A stretch of DNA of 40,659 bases from CAZSWS01 sp964610765 (GTDB lineage Bacteria > Bacteroidota > Bacteroidia > Bacteroidales > Tannerellaceae), in contig CAZSWS010000015.1 of assembly GCA_964610765.1 (NCBI GenBank), positions 1-40,659 of the forward strand, in the 5' to 3' direction. A model generated the notes under the pieces. It worked only from the letters and a program-made list of their open reading frames with translations. It was not told where the DNA came from and did not search any database. The translations under genes and the position numbers were made by a program. Position 1 is the first letter of the stretch, and every line of letters begins with the position of its first letter. This document shows positions 16,890-27,374 of the stretch, in pieces.

Positions 16890-18362
16890 TTAAAATTCAG
16901 GGCCATAATTATTGAATTCAAAGCAGATTACACCCGTGTTAGTCATGAAAGCATAAAATGTCATTCGGGTTACTCCATCCGAATCCAGTCTTTCTGATAC
17001 GGCAATAGAAGTTGTTGCATTACCATTTCCTTGTGGACCGGAGATAACAAATTCAACCGGATGTTCAAAATACAGAACCGATTTATAGCTTTCCTGATTT
17101 TGAGGGTGTTCTCCCGGATCAAGAATCGTTACATAGTAGGATCTATTTGTCGAATAAAGCAGTGCTAAGTATTCTTTTCCGTAGAATTTGAATAGCTTGC
17201 TATCCATAATTCCTCTTCCCCATCCTTCGCCAACATCATCTCTGTGTCCCATCAATGGACCTTTAATTGCTAATTCTTTCTTTTCGTCTCCTTCTTTCCA
17301 TACATATTTTAAGACAGTAATAGGCTGCTTAGTGGTACGGTCAACATTTGCATCACTGTAAAAGTAGGGATATGCAGCATTTGTTTGTTTTAAGAATGCT
17401 TTTTGATAAAAGTTAGTTCCTATAAATCCTGTGCCGATGCGTTGGGTATTTCCATTGAATGTGCCGGAGCTAATCTCCCAAAAATCATGGTATGAGTGGA
17501 AACCATTGGTTGAATAGTTGAAAGAACCAATAACTCCTTCTTTATTTATATCACCTTGTGCAATGAGTTTTCTTCCATATTGAGAGATAACCTTAGTCTT
17601 ACCGTCTGTTCCTCCAATAGCTTCTTCTGCAGCCATGTGGTCAACGACAAGACGAGGAGATTGGTCTGGTTTATCCCATTGGTAAACCCTAAAATAAGGT
17701 GTGCTCCATGCGCCCAAAGTACATCCCAGCATATTGCCTGCATCGTCGTTCGTTAAGCAGAAAGGAATGTTTTGAGCAGCATTTCCTTTGCCTGCATCAA
17801 TTCCGTTGAAGTTGAGCTTTTCTCCGGTAGGTTCTCCGGTCAATTTATCTACCATAACACCTGTTCTTGAGAATATAAGTTTGTCACCTAATACAGCTAT
17901 TGTGTTTTCGGTGTTTTTAGCCAAACCTAATTCCTCACTGGTCTTATGCCAAAGTGAGTCAATCTCACCTATTCCGGATTGAGTAAAGTCTCTGAACTTG
18001 TGATAAATGGTCCACTTCTTTGTTTCTCCTCTTTCAGAGGTTATATAATAGTTGACCGGTTCCAGAAAGTTCTGAGCTAGTTCCGGACTGGGCGTAATAG
18101 CTGAACCTATGGATGTCTTGAACGATGGAACGATGTTCTTTAAAGGAGCTGTATCATACGTTCTCAACGTAATAATCACAATGGTGCTATCGTTGATCTT
18201 AGTACCCTTAAGTCCTAGTTCGGTAAGTTCAAAGTTGCTGATTTCTTTTCCGTTACTCATTGACTCCAAGGGATACTTATATTCAATTTCGGAGCATGAT
18301 GCCAGTGTTAATGCCACTAAGAGCATCCATGCCCATCCGTTTATATATAAATATTTTTTCAT
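16890..18362 (-). CDS. Surface lipoprotein in SusE/F position, probably DUF5018-like
   Basis: A 490-residue lipoprotein (lipobox LASC, Cys23). Residues about 30-120 look like an Ig-like domain with NGKEISNFELTELGLKGT and TSERGETKKWTIYH, the pattern of DUF5018-type N-terminal domains. The rest (about 130-490) appears beta-rich with repeated short strands, possibly a propeller, such as NTENTIAVLGDKLIFSRT and GNMLGCTLGAWSTPYFRV. Proteins directly after SusD in such loci usually bind the glycan at the cell surface. No catalytic motif is recognised. The family name is from memory of sequence style and is uncertain; the lipoprotein and position are seen directly. Confidence 0.7.
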   Translation of the reverse strand: MKKYLYINGWAWMLLVALTLASCSEIEYKYPLESMSNGKEISNFELTELGLKGTKINDSTIVIITLRTYDTAPLKNIVPSFKTSIGSAITPSPELAQNFLEPVNYYITSERGETKKWTIYHKFRDFTQSGIGEIDSLWHKTSEELGLAKNTENTIAVLGDKLIFSRTGVMVDKLTGEPTGEKLNFNGIDAGKGNAAQNIPFCLTNDDAGNMLGCTLGAWSTPYFRVYQWDKPDQSPRLVVDHMAAEEAIGGTDGKTKVISQYGRKLIAQGDINKEGVIGSFNYSTNGFHSYHDFWEISSGTFNGNTQRIGTGFIGTNFYQKAFLKQTNAAYPYFYSDANVDRTTKQPITVLKYVWKEGDEKKELAIKGPLMGHRDDVGEGWGRGIMDSKLFKFYGKEYLALLYSTNRSYYVTILDPGEHPQNQESYKSVLYFEHPVEFVISGPQGNGNATTSIAVSERLDSDGVTRMTFYAFMTNTGVICFEFNNYGPEF

Positions 18363-18388
18363 AATTCAATTTTTCTAATGATTGCTAT

Positions 18389-20380
18389 TTATTTTCTCCA
18401 TCCCGGATTTTGTACAATTTTCCCTTGGCTGATATCTACTTGCTTGCCTGGTATAGGGAATAGATAGAATTCTTCTCTGAAAACGCGTGTTTCAAAAGGT
18501 ACTCTTTGATAGAATCCTTCGAATGAAAACGAGTTTCCTGCTGTACTTCCGGTATTTACATCCATTCCATACATAGGTCCACCATCACCGAATTTTTCAT
18601 ATCCGGGCTTTGAATTAGTGTCTACTTTATCAGCTAATAGCCTTCTTCGGGTTGTGAAATAACGGTCGCCTTCCATGTTCAACTCAATCAGTCGTTCACG
18701 AATGATGAACTCGCGTTGTAAATCTTTGTTCCCTTTTATCTCCGGACTGGCTTCAAAAGCTCCCGGTACGCCTGCACGTGTTCTAATCAAATCCCAATAG
18801 GTTTTGATATCCGGATTTTGCGGGTCGTACTCGTTCAAAGATTCGATATAATTTAAGAGGATTTGCGCATAGCGTATATGAACATCGGTATAGACTCTAG
18901 GGTATTTACGTTCACTACCTACACCTTGCTCGCAGGTTGGGTCAACCTTCTTCATAGTCAGATATCCGGATTTGGGGTAAGAATCATTTCCGGTCGGGCG
19001 TGATTTGCCACCATAGTAAAACTCGACTCTACCTAATCCATCCTGATTGTTGTTTGAGCTATATACGTTTCTTCTTGCTGCGTCAGTAGGGAGTGGCAAG
19101 ATCATTCTCATATTATATAAAACAGAAGCATAGAAGCGAGGTTCTCTGTTTGCATACATATTCCAATGTCCAACCCAGTGTCCATAAGCTGTACCATTCC
19201 GGGAGTCCGTGATGATTCCTTCTTTACCGGTTTGTGTTGTAATGTTTCTTTTGTTAGGATTCCAATTGGGGTGTGCTTCGGTAGCCCATCCATTTTCTAC
19301 GTATCCTGAGTTTGGATCTTCAATTGGTTTTCCGTTGCTCATCAAGAAAGCATCAACCAGTCTTTGCGTAGGAGCCACACCTCCTAAGTTGGTGGGCGAT
19401 GGGTGTGCATGGATAATCCAGGCTTGTGTACCATTGCTTAAACTCCTTCCCCAAATAATTTCCTTGTTCCAAGCAGACAGGAGTGCTTCTTGATAGCTTA
19501 GGTAAGGATTGTGTTGAGGAGAATGAATATCGTTAGCATTAGAATATAAACCTAAGCTGTTAGGACTTTCTTCAGCCATTGTTATCACCTCTTTAGCGGC
19601 TGCGGCTGCTTTCTTCCATTTATTCTCATCGTATGTAGTGCTTATGAGTTGTACACCATCCGGATTTTTAAAGTTGGCATATTTAGCATATCCACCATTG
19701 AATTGAGGGCTGGCTGCATGATGTAAAACGATTGATTTAAGTGCTTTGCAAGTTATCTTTCTAGGTCTTGCAATATCTGTTGCCGAGGGGAAATCATCGT
19801 AGAATCCCTCTTCGGCTTGTTTTAATAAATCAACAATATGATCTACACATTCGTCATAAGGTGAACGCATAAATTGCGAAAAGTCACTGTTGTAGCTATA
19901 TACATCATCCATAAGAACAATAGGTCCGTATTGTCTGAGTAGCTGCCAATAGTAGTAAGCTCTTAAAAAACGAGCTTCTGCTATATAGTTCCGTTGTTCT
20001 ATAGCACCAATTTCAGTACATCGGTGTATGTTTTGCTCTAGTTCTAACGTTTGTCTAATCGCTTGGTACTTTCTTTCATATTTGTCTCCAAATGTGTCAT
20101 ACTCTGACCAGTTGCCCAAGTTTTTGCTAAAAGTTGAATATACGGCCCAGGCCAAGTCACATTCATCAGAAAGCCCTACCCAGGGTTCGTCTTGATGTAA
20201 ATTGAGTACATCCATTGCTGAGTACATGCTGGCCATGATTTTATCTACTTGAATCTTTGATGACCATACGGCTTTGTCGTCCAACTCACCATGGGGCTCG
20301 ATGTCTAAAAAGTCACAACCCGACAACATCAGCAGTGCACCCAATAATGAGATGAATAATATTTTAATTTTATCCTTCAT
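18389..20380 (-). CDS. SusD/RagB-family outer-membrane glycan-binding lipoprotein
   Basis: A 663-residue lipoprotein: lipobox LSGC (Cys22) followed by DFLDIEPHGELDDKAVWSS, the typical SusD N-terminus. Helical TPR-like segments follow (YIAEARFLRAYYYWQLLRQYGPI is a hallmark), and the C-terminus has RERLIELNMEGDRYF and FYLFPIPGKQVDIS. SusD proteins form the lid over the SusC pore and bind the ligand. It starts 11 bp after susC. The protein is somewhat longer than SusD itself, as in many RagB members. The ligand cannot be read from sequence. Confidence 0.97.
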   Translation of the reverse strand: MKDKIKILFISLLGALLMLSGCDFLDIEPHGELDDKAVWSSKIQVDKIMASMYSAMDVLNLHQDEPWVGLSDECDLAWAVYSTFSKNLGNWSEYDTFGDKYERKYQAIRQTLELEQNIHRCTEIGAIEQRNYIAEARFLRAYYYWQLLRQYGPIVLMDDVYSYNSDFSQFMRSPYDECVDHIVDLLKQAEEGFYDDFPSATDIARPRKITCKALKSIVLHHAASPQFNGGYAKYANFKNPDGVQLISTTYDENKWKKAAAAAKEVITMAEESPNSLGLYSNANDIHSPQHNPYLSYQEALLSAWNKEIIWGRSLSNGTQAWIIHAHPSPTNLGGVAPTQRLVDAFLMSNGKPIEDPNSGYVENGWATEAHPNWNPNKRNITTQTGKEGIITDSRNGTAYGHWVGHWNMYANREPRFYASVLYNMRMILPLPTDAARRNVYSSNNNQDGLGRVEFYYGGKSRPTGNDSYPKSGYLTMKKVDPTCEQGVGSERKYPRVYTDVHIRYAQILLNYIESLNEYDPQNPDIKTYWDLIRTRAGVPGAFEASPEIKGNKDLQREFIIRERLIELNMEGDRYFTTRRRLLADKVDTNSKPGYEKFGDGGPMYGMDVNTGSTAGNSFSFEGFYQRVPFETRVFREEFYLFPIPGKQVDISQGKIVQNPGWRK

Positions 20381-20391
20381 TTCTGTAATTT

Positions 20392-23300
20392 TTAAAAGTT
20401 AACTTTTACTCCAAAATTAAGTTGTCTGCTAATTGGATATTGTGCACCATTGTTTGACCCTGTTTCCGGATCCCACATTTTCCATTTAGAGAACAATGCT
20501 AAATTATTTCCTGAGAAATAGACCCTCAAATTGTTAATGCCAATGGCCGCTAGCGTTTTTCTGCTGAAAGTATAGCCAACTTCCAAATTGTCCAATCGTA
20601 AGAATCTTCCATTATAGATGTTTCTGGTTGAATTGTGTGCCCAGTTGTTGTTCACACTTGTTTCAGTCAGTCGTGGATAGAATGCATTCTGATCCGGGTT
20701 TTCAGGCGTCCATCTGTCTAGTGCCTTATCGTATAAGTTGCCTGTTCCTACACCCGTTCTAAAGGGAATATAACCTGAGCCGCTTAGACGGTATGATACG
20801 CGGTCTTGACCTCTGAAGAATATACCTAAGTCAAAGTTTTTCCACATAAACTGTGCTCCGAATCCGTAAGAGATTTCCGGAATGTTAGAGAAGCCAATGG
20901 GCACTTTATCATCTTCGTCAACAATTCCATCACCGTTATAATCCAGGTATTTAACATCACCCGGCTGTGGGGTACTGCCTAAACTTTGAGGGGTATGGTT
21001 GTCTATTTCGTCTTGATCTCTGAAGAGTCCTAAGGCTATTAAACCGAACTGTTGTCCATGTCTATGTCCTTGCTCCATTCGATAAGCATATTCTCTTAGT
21101 GGCTCGTCTTTTTTAAGTACTTTGTTTTTAGCTAGGGTGAAGTTGCCCCAAAATTTCATGGTGACATCTTGTACCTTTTCTGTAGCTGATGCTTGCAGTT
21201 CAAATCCTTTGTTTTGCATTTCACCTAAGTTAGCATTCACGACTACCGAACCGAATCCGGCAAAACCCGGAATGGTTTGTCTGCGGATAAGGATGTCTTT
21301 TCTTTTTTCATGGAATAGATCCACATCTAAAGTAACTTTACTGTTAAACATGTGCAGTTCAATACCTAAGTTTTTCTTTAATCCTTTTTCCCATGTTAAG
21401 TTAGATACGCCTACTTGGCTGACTCCTAATCCCGAGGTTGTTGCACCATCGCCTTTACCCCAGTTGTATGAGCCCAGTCCATCTCCGTAGATATCCATGA
21501 AACCAAATCTCAAAGGTAAATCGTTTCGTATAGCTAAACTTTCATTTCCAACTAATCCGATAGAACCTCTGAACTTTAGCATATTAACAAAATCAAGTTT
21601 CCAGAATGATTCATTTGAAATGATGTATCCTAAAGCTCCGGCCGGGAATACTCCAAAGCGATCGTCATTAGGGAAGTTTTCTGATCCGTTATAGCCGATG
21701 TTAAACTCAGCGAAATATCTGTCATCGTATGAATAGGTAGCTCTTGCAGCTATACCTTGTTTGCGATAGGGTAATGACTGGATAATTGCCGTAGAAGCAC
21801 CTCCGCCTAAATTTGTTTTAACAGCGTCTACTTTTTCTCTTTGGTGATACATAAACATAGCACCAACACGGTGTACATCGTTGAATAGATTGTCATAAAT
21901 AAGTTGAAGCTTAGCTTCTACAGCGCGGTTGCTATCTACTTCTCTTTGGTAGTGTAGGTTGTCTTGACCTTTAAATCTTGTACTGTAGGTAAATCTATCT
22001 TCGGCGGGTAAATAATTATCTATGCTGCTGGTTTGTGCATTTCTTCTATAATATTGCATGGCATTATTGTAATAGTCGAATGCAAATGTTCCTTTGGCAG
22101 ATAAACCTTTTAAGAAGAAATCCAACTTTTGTGTTAAGACTATTTGTGTCATGGCATATACCCTGTACTGTTTGGCATATCCTGAGTTGAATAAACGTTC
22201 GGCTGGGTTATGTACTCCAATCGTGGGAGGTGAACCCCAATGCCACTTTGAAGCACCGGTGTTAGGGTCGGTGGTTGGGAAATAAGCAGGGAACATGGGG
22301 TTTGCTAAGTTTGCATATGTGAAAATTCTTTCAGCCGGAGTCCAGTACTGTTTGTCATTTTCGTCTACCCTGTTACCTTCTCCCGGTTGGTATAGATCTG
22401 TTAGGTTAGCACCAATTTCTACATTTAAGATGGTTGTTGGTGTAACATTTACATCAATATTAGAACGGAAGTTGTACCGTTTCTGCTGAGGGTTTGAATC
22501 CCATTGATTTCCTTTCAGATTTCGCATATTTCCAGTATTGTCTAAATAGCTGGCTGCGATGTAATATCTGGCTCTTTCGCTACCTCCACTGATATTGATG
22601 GCGGCTGTGAATGTGTTAGACCACTTTTTAAATACCTCGTCAAACCAGTTGGTATTGGGGTATAAATAGGGGTGATACCATTCAGTAGGGTTTTCCATCA
22701 ATTGAATCGCTCTTTCTGAATATAGCGTACTTCCCGATGCTTCATTCGCTAGCCTGGCATAGTCAGCCGAGCCTAGATATTTAGGTACTTTAGGCAAGTC
22801 GGATGCTCCGTATTCCAGTTTAAGTTCAACGGCCGGCTTTTGTGCTACCCCTTTTCTGGTTGTTATTACTACTACGCCATTTGCTGCTCTCACACCATAT
22901 ACGGCTGTGGCAGAAGCGTCTTTAAGAATGGAGATTGACTCAATCTCATCAATAGATAAGTCATTGATGTCACGCTCTACACCGTCAATCAAGGTGAGGG
23001 GCTTCTGGTTGGTTCCAAAGGTTGAAATACCTCGAATCCAAAAGTCGGTAGCATCAATACCGGGTTCGCCTGAACGCTGAACAGCGATTGTACCGGCAAT
23101 TCTTCCGGATAAGTTTGCTGTTAATGAAGGTTGTGACATGCGTAAGTCTTGCAAGTTTACGGTTGCAATAGAACCGATGACACTTGCCTTCCTTTGTGTA
23201 CCCATACCTACAACAACTACCTCATCCAACTCTTGAATATCTTCTTTCATTGTGATGTTTAAAGATAGTTGTCCGGTTTTAATCACTTCTTCATAGGGTT

Positions 23301-23637
23301 TGAATCCCAGAAAGCTAAAACTGATAGTTTCTCCGGGTTCAATGTTTAGAATGTAGTACCCATTGATATCTGTCGAAACACCGCGGGGTGTTTCTTTGAC
23401 AGAAACCTGAACTCCGGGAAGTGGATTTCCATCCTCATCAATCACTGTCCCTCGGACAGTTTTTCTTTCATCACTACTCTGCATGCTTTTCTTTTCTGCA
23501 TCTTGAGCAGGCGATTCTTTGATAGATGAGTTTGAATAGCCAATCGTTACTCCCGAATTCAACAATATAAGTGTTAAGAAGGTGACTTTTAACACTCTTT
23601 TTAGTTTATGAAAACTAAAAAAATACGTTTGATTCAT
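20392..23637 (-). CDS. SusC/RagA-family TonB-dependent outer-membrane transporter
   Basis: A 1081-residue protein. An N-terminal signal is followed by a carboxypeptidase-regulatory-like domain (about 60-135, VRGTVIDEDGNPLPGVQVSV), a TonB-box-like DEVVVVGMG near residue 140, the plug domain (ATAVYGVRAANGVVVITTRKG, the SusC signature), and a beta-barrel ending in a typical aromatic C-terminus (NFGVKVNF). It imports the ligand held by SusD using TonB energy. There is no N-terminal anti-sigma interaction domain, in keeping with control by the divergent ROK regulator rather than an ECF sigma factor. Confidence 0.98.
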   Translation of the reverse strand: MNQTYFFSFHKLKRVLKVTFLTLILLNSGVTIGYSNSSIKESPAQDAEKKSMQSSDERKTVRGTVIDEDGNPLPGVQVSVKETPRGVSTDINGYYILNIEPGETISFSFLGFKPYEEVIKTGQLSLNITMKEDIQELDEVVVVGMGTQRKASVIGSIATVNLQDLRMSQPSLTANLSGRIAGTIAVQRSGEPGIDATDFWIRGISTFGTNQKPLTLIDGVERDINDLSIDEIESISILKDASATAVYGVRAANGVVVITTRKGVAQKPAVELKLEYGASDLPKVPKYLGSADYARLANEASGSTLYSERAIQLMENPTEWYHPYLYPNTNWFDEVFKKWSNTFTAAINISGGSERARYYIAASYLDNTGNMRNLKGNQWDSNPQQKRYNFRSNIDVNVTPTTILNVEIGANLTDLYQPGEGNRVDENDKQYWTPAERIFTYANLANPMFPAYFPTTDPNTGASKWHWGSPPTIGVHNPAERLFNSGYAKQYRVYAMTQIVLTQKLDFFLKGLSAKGTFAFDYYNNAMQYYRRNAQTSSIDNYLPAEDRFTYSTRFKGQDNLHYQREVDSNRAVEAKLQLIYDNLFNDVHRVGAMFMYHQREKVDAVKTNLGGGASTAIIQSLPYRKQGIAARATYSYDDRYFAEFNIGYNGSENFPNDDRFGVFPAGALGYIISNESFWKLDFVNMLKFRGSIGLVGNESLAIRNDLPLRFGFMDIYGDGLGSYNWGKGDGATTSGLGVSQVGVSNLTWEKGLKKNLGIELHMFNSKVTLDVDLFHEKRKDILIRRQTIPGFAGFGSVVVNANLGEMQNKGFELQASATEKVQDVTMKFWGNFTLAKNKVLKKDEPLREYAYRMEQGHRHGQQFGLIALGLFRDQDEIDNHTPQSLGSTPQPGDVKYLDYNGDGIVDEDDKVPIGFSNIPEISYGFGAQFMWKNFDLGIFFRGQDRVSYRLSGSGYIPFRTGVGTGNLYDKALDRWTPENPDQNAFYPRLTETSVNNNWAHNSTRNIYNGRFLRLDNLEVGYTFSRKTLAAIGINNLRVYFSGNNLALFSKWKMWDPETGSNNGAQYPISRQLNFGVKVNF

Positions 23638-23664
23638 AGTAATTTAATTTGAAAGTTATTTTTA

Positions 23665-24849
23665 TTAAGACACTAATCCTTTTCTCTCAATTTCTTCTAA
23701 TGTTTTCCAACATTGGTATAAGCCTCTGGGTACATGAAAGCACCCTTTCCATTTTCCTCCTTTTAATGTCAGAAGCACTTCTCCTCTTCTGTTTAGATAG
23801 CCAAACCATTCGGGATATTCAGCATCTTTGAATTTACTCCAAGTGTATTCATGAATTTTCTCAAACCATGTTATACATCTTTTATCGCCGGTTTGGTTAT
23901 AGCCTTTAAGTAGTGAGATCAATGCTTCGATGTGTACCCACCATAGTTTTTGATCCCATTCAAGCTGCTGAGTTGGGCGTCCTTCTCGGTCCATAAAGTA
24001 AAATATGCCTCCATATGTTTTGTCCCAGCCATACTCAAGCATGGTAATGGTTATGTCAACGGCTTTTTGAGCCAATTGGCTCTCCTTGCGTTGACTAGCT
24101 ACATCAAGCATAAACCACATGGCTTCAATGGCATGTCCCGGATTAATTAAGCGACCGTCCATGCTGTCTGATAGGGTATTGTCTGGATGTATGTTTTCAA
24201 CCATAATACCTCCTAGTTCGGGTCTGTAGAACTCGTCCATAACTGTGTGTATACAATCGTCTATGAGCGAGTTTAGCAGCTCGTTGGATAGGAGGTCTTT
24301 GATTTCTAGCGCTAGGTTGCTTAAAATCATGGGCAGTGCAAAGTTTTTAAGCTCGCGCGTTCCGGGATATACCTTATTCCAAATGCCCTTTGGATTATCT
24401 TGTTTCTTAAGAATTAAGTCGAAAGTATTTTTGGCAATTTCAGCATATTCCTCAATTTGTGTGGCTTTGTACAACTGTCCAAAAGCCATGGTGGCAAAAG
24501 TGTAAGAGAAGATATTATAGGGTTGCACTAATGGTTGTCCTGCTCTGTTCAAGGAAAAATACCAGTTGTATTTACCATCATGACCGTGCTTTTTCAAAAA
24601 TTCAGCCCCATGAATGGCACAGTCTAGCCATTCTTGTTTCTGTTCGACTTCATTGTATAGCATAGAGAACAACCAGACTTGTCTTCCCTGAAGCCAGATG
24701 AACTTGTCTGTGTCAAATACAGACCCATCTCTATCAAGGCAGGTTAAATAGCCTCCATATTCTTTATCTATTGAATGTTCCAGCCAGAATGGCAAGACCC
24801 CATCTAATAATTCTTCTTTGTACTTTGTTGCTAATTCTTTAAAGTTCAT
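23665..24849 (-). CDS. AGE-family epimerase (N-acylglucosamine 2-epimerase-like)
   Basis: About 394 residues, cytoplasmic, an (alpha/alpha)6-barrel. Recognisable segments are the N-terminal FKELATKYKEELLDGVLPFW, FIWLQGRQVWLFSMLY, NPGHAIEAMWFMLD (catalytic histidine region) and WWVHIEALISLL with FHVPRGLYQCW near the end. The family includes GlcNAc 2-epimerase (GlcNAc to ManNAc), mannose isomerase and cellobiose epimerase; NPGHAIEAMWF is closest to the renin-binding-protein type, which acts on GlcNAc. The ATG at 24849 fits family starts better than an upstream ATG at 24888, which would overlap the transporter gene. It lies 27 bp before susC. No nanA/nanL aldolase is present, so sialic acid use is not indicated. 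Confidence 0.88.
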   Translation of the reverse strand: MNFKELATKYKEELLDGVLPFWLEHSIDKEYGGYLTCLDRDGSVFDTDKFIWLQGRQVWLFSMLYNEVEQKQEWLDCAIHGAEFLKKHGHDGKYNWYFSLNRAGQPLVQPYNIFSYTFATMAFGQLYKATQIEEYAEIAKNTFDLILKKQDNPKGIWNKVYPGTRELKNFALPMILSNLALEIKDLLSNELLNSLIDDCIHTVMDEFYRPELGGIMVENIHPDNTLSDSMDGRLINPGHAIEAMWFMLDVASQRKESQLAQKAVDITITMLEYGWDKTYGGIFYFMDREGRPTQQLEWDQKLWWVHIEALISLLKGYNQTGDKRCITWFEKIHEYTWSKFKDAEYPEWFGYLNRRGEVLLTLKGGKWKGCFHVPRGLYQCWKTLEEIERKGLVS

Positions 24850-24865
24850 ATTCTTTTTTATTAGA

Positions 24866-26266
24866 TTATTTTTTCCAGAAACCTTCAATCTCTTCTAATG
24901 ATTTGCCTGTAGTTTCCGGCATTAATTTCCAAACAATTAATATGTATGGGATACACATGAGAGCAAACAACATAAAGGTCCCGGCTTGAGTGAGTGTTTC
25001 AAGTAGCCAAGGAGTTAATTGACCTACGAGGTATGTTCCAATCCATAAGGATAGTCCGGCTATAGACATGGCTAAACCACGGACCTTTGTTGGGTACATT
25101 TCTGATAAAAAGACGAAAATTACAGCTGATATGGATATAGCTGTACAGAAAATATACGACAGAAAGAGAACTAATAACACGATGCTTGAAATGCCTAGTG
25201 AGTCGGCTAGCGTGAAGTAAAGTGTTATCAGGCATAAACAAAGAATCATTCCGGTTACTCCAAAGTAAACCAGTTTTTTGCGTCCCACTTTGTCAATGAT
25301 GAAAACGGCAATAATAGTCGTGAAAACATTGACAAGCCCTACAATAACTTGATAGAATAGCGAGTCTCCACTTGACAGACCGGTGCTTTCAAATATGCTG
25401 GGTCCATAGTATAAGACTGCATTTACCCCCATGAACTGACCAAGAATAGCAATGGCTGCACCAATAAGTACTGCTCTTTTTATGCCCGGCTCCATGAGTA
25501 CCCTCCAGTCGGTTTTTTGTATTCCTTCTAAAGATTTTAAAATTTGATTTAGCTCTTTGTTTGCAACCTCTTTAACCTTGTATATATGTTGTAGGATAGA
25601 AAGAGCGTTTTCGTTTTTTTGATTCAATGCTAACCAACGAGGGCTTTCGGGGATAAAGAATATAATCATGAAAAAGATAAAAGCAGGCACGATTTCCATT
25701 CCTAGCATAGCTCTCCATGATTCTTCATGAAAAATTAATTTTAGTAAAGGGGCTTGGATGTTTGCTGCGCTGCTGTGCGAATAGTTTAGTAGGGCGAAGT
25801 TGATTAGATATGCTCCTAGGAAACCTATCGTGATAGCTAGTTGATATAACGCAACCAGCCTGCCCCTATATTGAGCAGCTGATACTTCAGATATGTAGAG
25901 TGGAGACACGATGGAAACGATGCCAATTCCTATTCCTCCTATTATTCTGGCAACTACTAATGTCTGAAAACTAAAAGAAACGGCACATAAAACCGCTGAA
26001 GCACTAAAGAGAACAGCAGAAATAAGCATCGTCTTTTTTCGTCCAATCGAATCACATAATAGACCGGCTATAGAAACTCCGCCTATTGACCCGATTAAAG
26101 CACATCCCACATACCAGCCTTTTTCGATAGAGTCTAGGTCAAACTGTGTGCCAACCTGGCTGATTGTTCCTGAAATAACGGCTGTGTCATAGCCAAACAG
26201 AAAACCGCCTAATGCAGCCACAGATGCTAGGAATACTGTATAGCTTAGATTTATACTTGAGTTCAT
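24866..26266 (-). CDS. MFS sugar porter (XylE/GLUT type), inner membrane
   Basis: A 466-residue protein with 12 predicted transmembrane helices. It carries the sugar-porter signatures GGFLFGYDTAVISG in helix 1, DSIGRKK and DKVGRKK after helices 2 and 8, PESPRWL in the central loop, VNAVLYYGPSIF in helix 7 and PETTGKSLEEIE at the end. It probably moves a monosaccharide or small glycoside into the cytoplasm by proton symport, after the outer-membrane SusCD step. The gap to the upstream gene is 4 bp and to the epimerase 16 bp. Confidence 0.93.
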   Translation of the reverse strand: MNSSINLSYTVFLASVAALGGFLFGYDTAVISGTISQVGTQFDLDSIEKGWYVGCALIGSIGGVSIAGLLCDSIGRKKTMLISAVLFSASAVLCAVSFSFQTLVVARIIGGIGIGIVSIVSPLYISEVSAAQYRGRLVALYQLAITIGFLGAYLINFALLNYSHSSAANIQAPLLKLIFHEESWRAMLGMEIVPAFIFFMIIFFIPESPRWLALNQKNENALSILQHIYKVKEVANKELNQILKSLEGIQKTDWRVLMEPGIKRAVLIGAAIAILGQFMGVNAVLYYGPSIFESTGLSSGDSLFYQVIVGLVNVFTTIIAVFIIDKVGRKKLVYFGVTGMILCLCLITLYFTLADSLGISSIVLLVLFLSYIFCTAISISAVIFVFLSEMYPTKVRGLAMSIAGLSLWIGTYLVGQLTPWLLETLTQAGTFMLFALMCIPYILIVWKLMPETTGKSLEEIEGFWKK

Positions 26267-26270
26267 CTGT

Positions 26271-27365
26271 TTATAGATTAAAGTATTCTTTATATCGGTT
26301 ATATAGATGTCCTGCTTGTAGGTAGGCCGACTGTGGACTCATAAAGTGAGAGAACTCAAACGTAATGGCTTTGTCATAACCGGCTCGTTTGGCGGCTTCA
26401 AGCTTCATTCTAAGTTTGTCAAACTTGATAGGAAAGAATTTGATAGGCATGTCTCTGTCAAAGCTTTCTGCATTGGTCCAGCACTCTAATCCGTACTTAT
26501 CTGCCAGTTTTTTGTTTACTTCAAAAAAAGCATCTAGTTCGTCATAGTCAATATGTCCATCCTGAAATGCACAGGCATCAACTACGTCTTTGATGCCATC
26601 AAATATTTCACTCCATTCTTTTTCATGTTGTTCTATGCTGACTGCATTTTCTTTTGTCAGGGTACTGCTTGCAGCCATCACTGCTTTCTTTCCATCTATC
26701 CATGGAGAAATAAATGTGGGTAAACCTCCTGAAACGTCTTTACATTGTTTGCCCATGTCGTAAAATGCACTGATGGCTCCTTTGGTTGCCCGACTGATTT
26801 CTCCACTTAAGTACCAACCTCCGAAGCTTTTGTAGTGACCATAGTCTTTCCAGACCTCGTCAATTACGTACTTGTTTGATTCAATCTCAACTGACATGTC
26901 TCCTGTTGCCCAATACTTGCCGGAGTCATAAAGTCCGAAGTAGAATTTCATTCCATGCTTTTCGGCGAGTCGCAGATACATATCTACTAAATCGACCGAT
27001 GGCATATAGCAGCCTTTGCTTATTAGATATTTTGAAGGGTAGGTGATAAACTTCTTATACCCTGATCGAATCATGATAACCGTGTCTATACCTATTTGCT
27101 TCATGTATTGAAAGTCTAAGTCCCATTCTTTTTCTCCCCAGTTTTGGTGAGGAATATCGTGAGTGATTTCATCTAAGAATGTGCCTGATATTTGTAGCCC
27201 TGCTGATTTAGGTACGATAAGACTGCTTTCAATAGATTCATCAACTCGAATGTTTGAGTGCTGTTTGTTCTTTTCTTCAGTCGTACAACCTACAGTTGGA
27301 AGCACCATAGCCGATGCTCCGGCGATAGTTGCTGTCTTTATAAAATCTCTACGGCTTTTTTTCAT
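26271..27365 (-). CDS. DUF4434-like TIM-barrel protein with Tat-type lipoprotein signal
   Basis: A 364-residue protein. The N-terminus has a twin-arginine motif (SRRDFIKTA) and a lipobox-like VGC, so a Tat-exported lipoprotein is likely. ISGTFLDEITHDIPHQNWGEKEWDLDF begins the domain I recognise as DUF4434, a glycosidase-like barrel. GGWYLSGEISR and ACAFQDGHIDYDELDAFF contain acidic residues at positions where retaining hydrolases have catalytic carboxylates. No activity is established for the family to my knowledge. It may be the glycan-cleaving enzyme of the locus. It lies 9 bp after the flavoprotein gene and 4 bp before the transporter. Confidence 0.8.
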   Translation of the reverse strand: MKKSRRDFIKTATIAGASAMVLPTVGCTTEEKNKQHSNIRVDESIESSLIVPKSAGLQISGTFLDEITHDIPHQNWGEKEWDLDFQYMKQIGIDTVIMIRSGYKKFITYPSKYLISKGCYMPSVDLVDMYLRLAEKHGMKFYFGLYDSGKYWATGDMSVEIESNKYVIDEVWKDYGHYKSFGGWYLSGEISRATKGAISAFYDMGKQCKDVSGGLPTFISPWIDGKKAVMAASSTLTKENAVSIEQHEKEWSEIFDGIKDVVDACAFQDGHIDYDELDAFFEVNKKLADKYGLECWTNAESFDRDMPIKFFPIKFDKLRMKLEAAKRAGYDKAITFEFSHFMSPQSAYLQAGHLYNRYKEYFNL

Positions 27366-27374
27366 GTTTATGTT

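Noticed and set aside
23665..26266. A sialic acid (nan) operon, suggested by the AGE epimerase next to an MFS transporter
   Set aside because: No neuraminate lyase, sialidase or sialate esterase is recognised, and the other enzymes point to a different amino-sugar conjugate.
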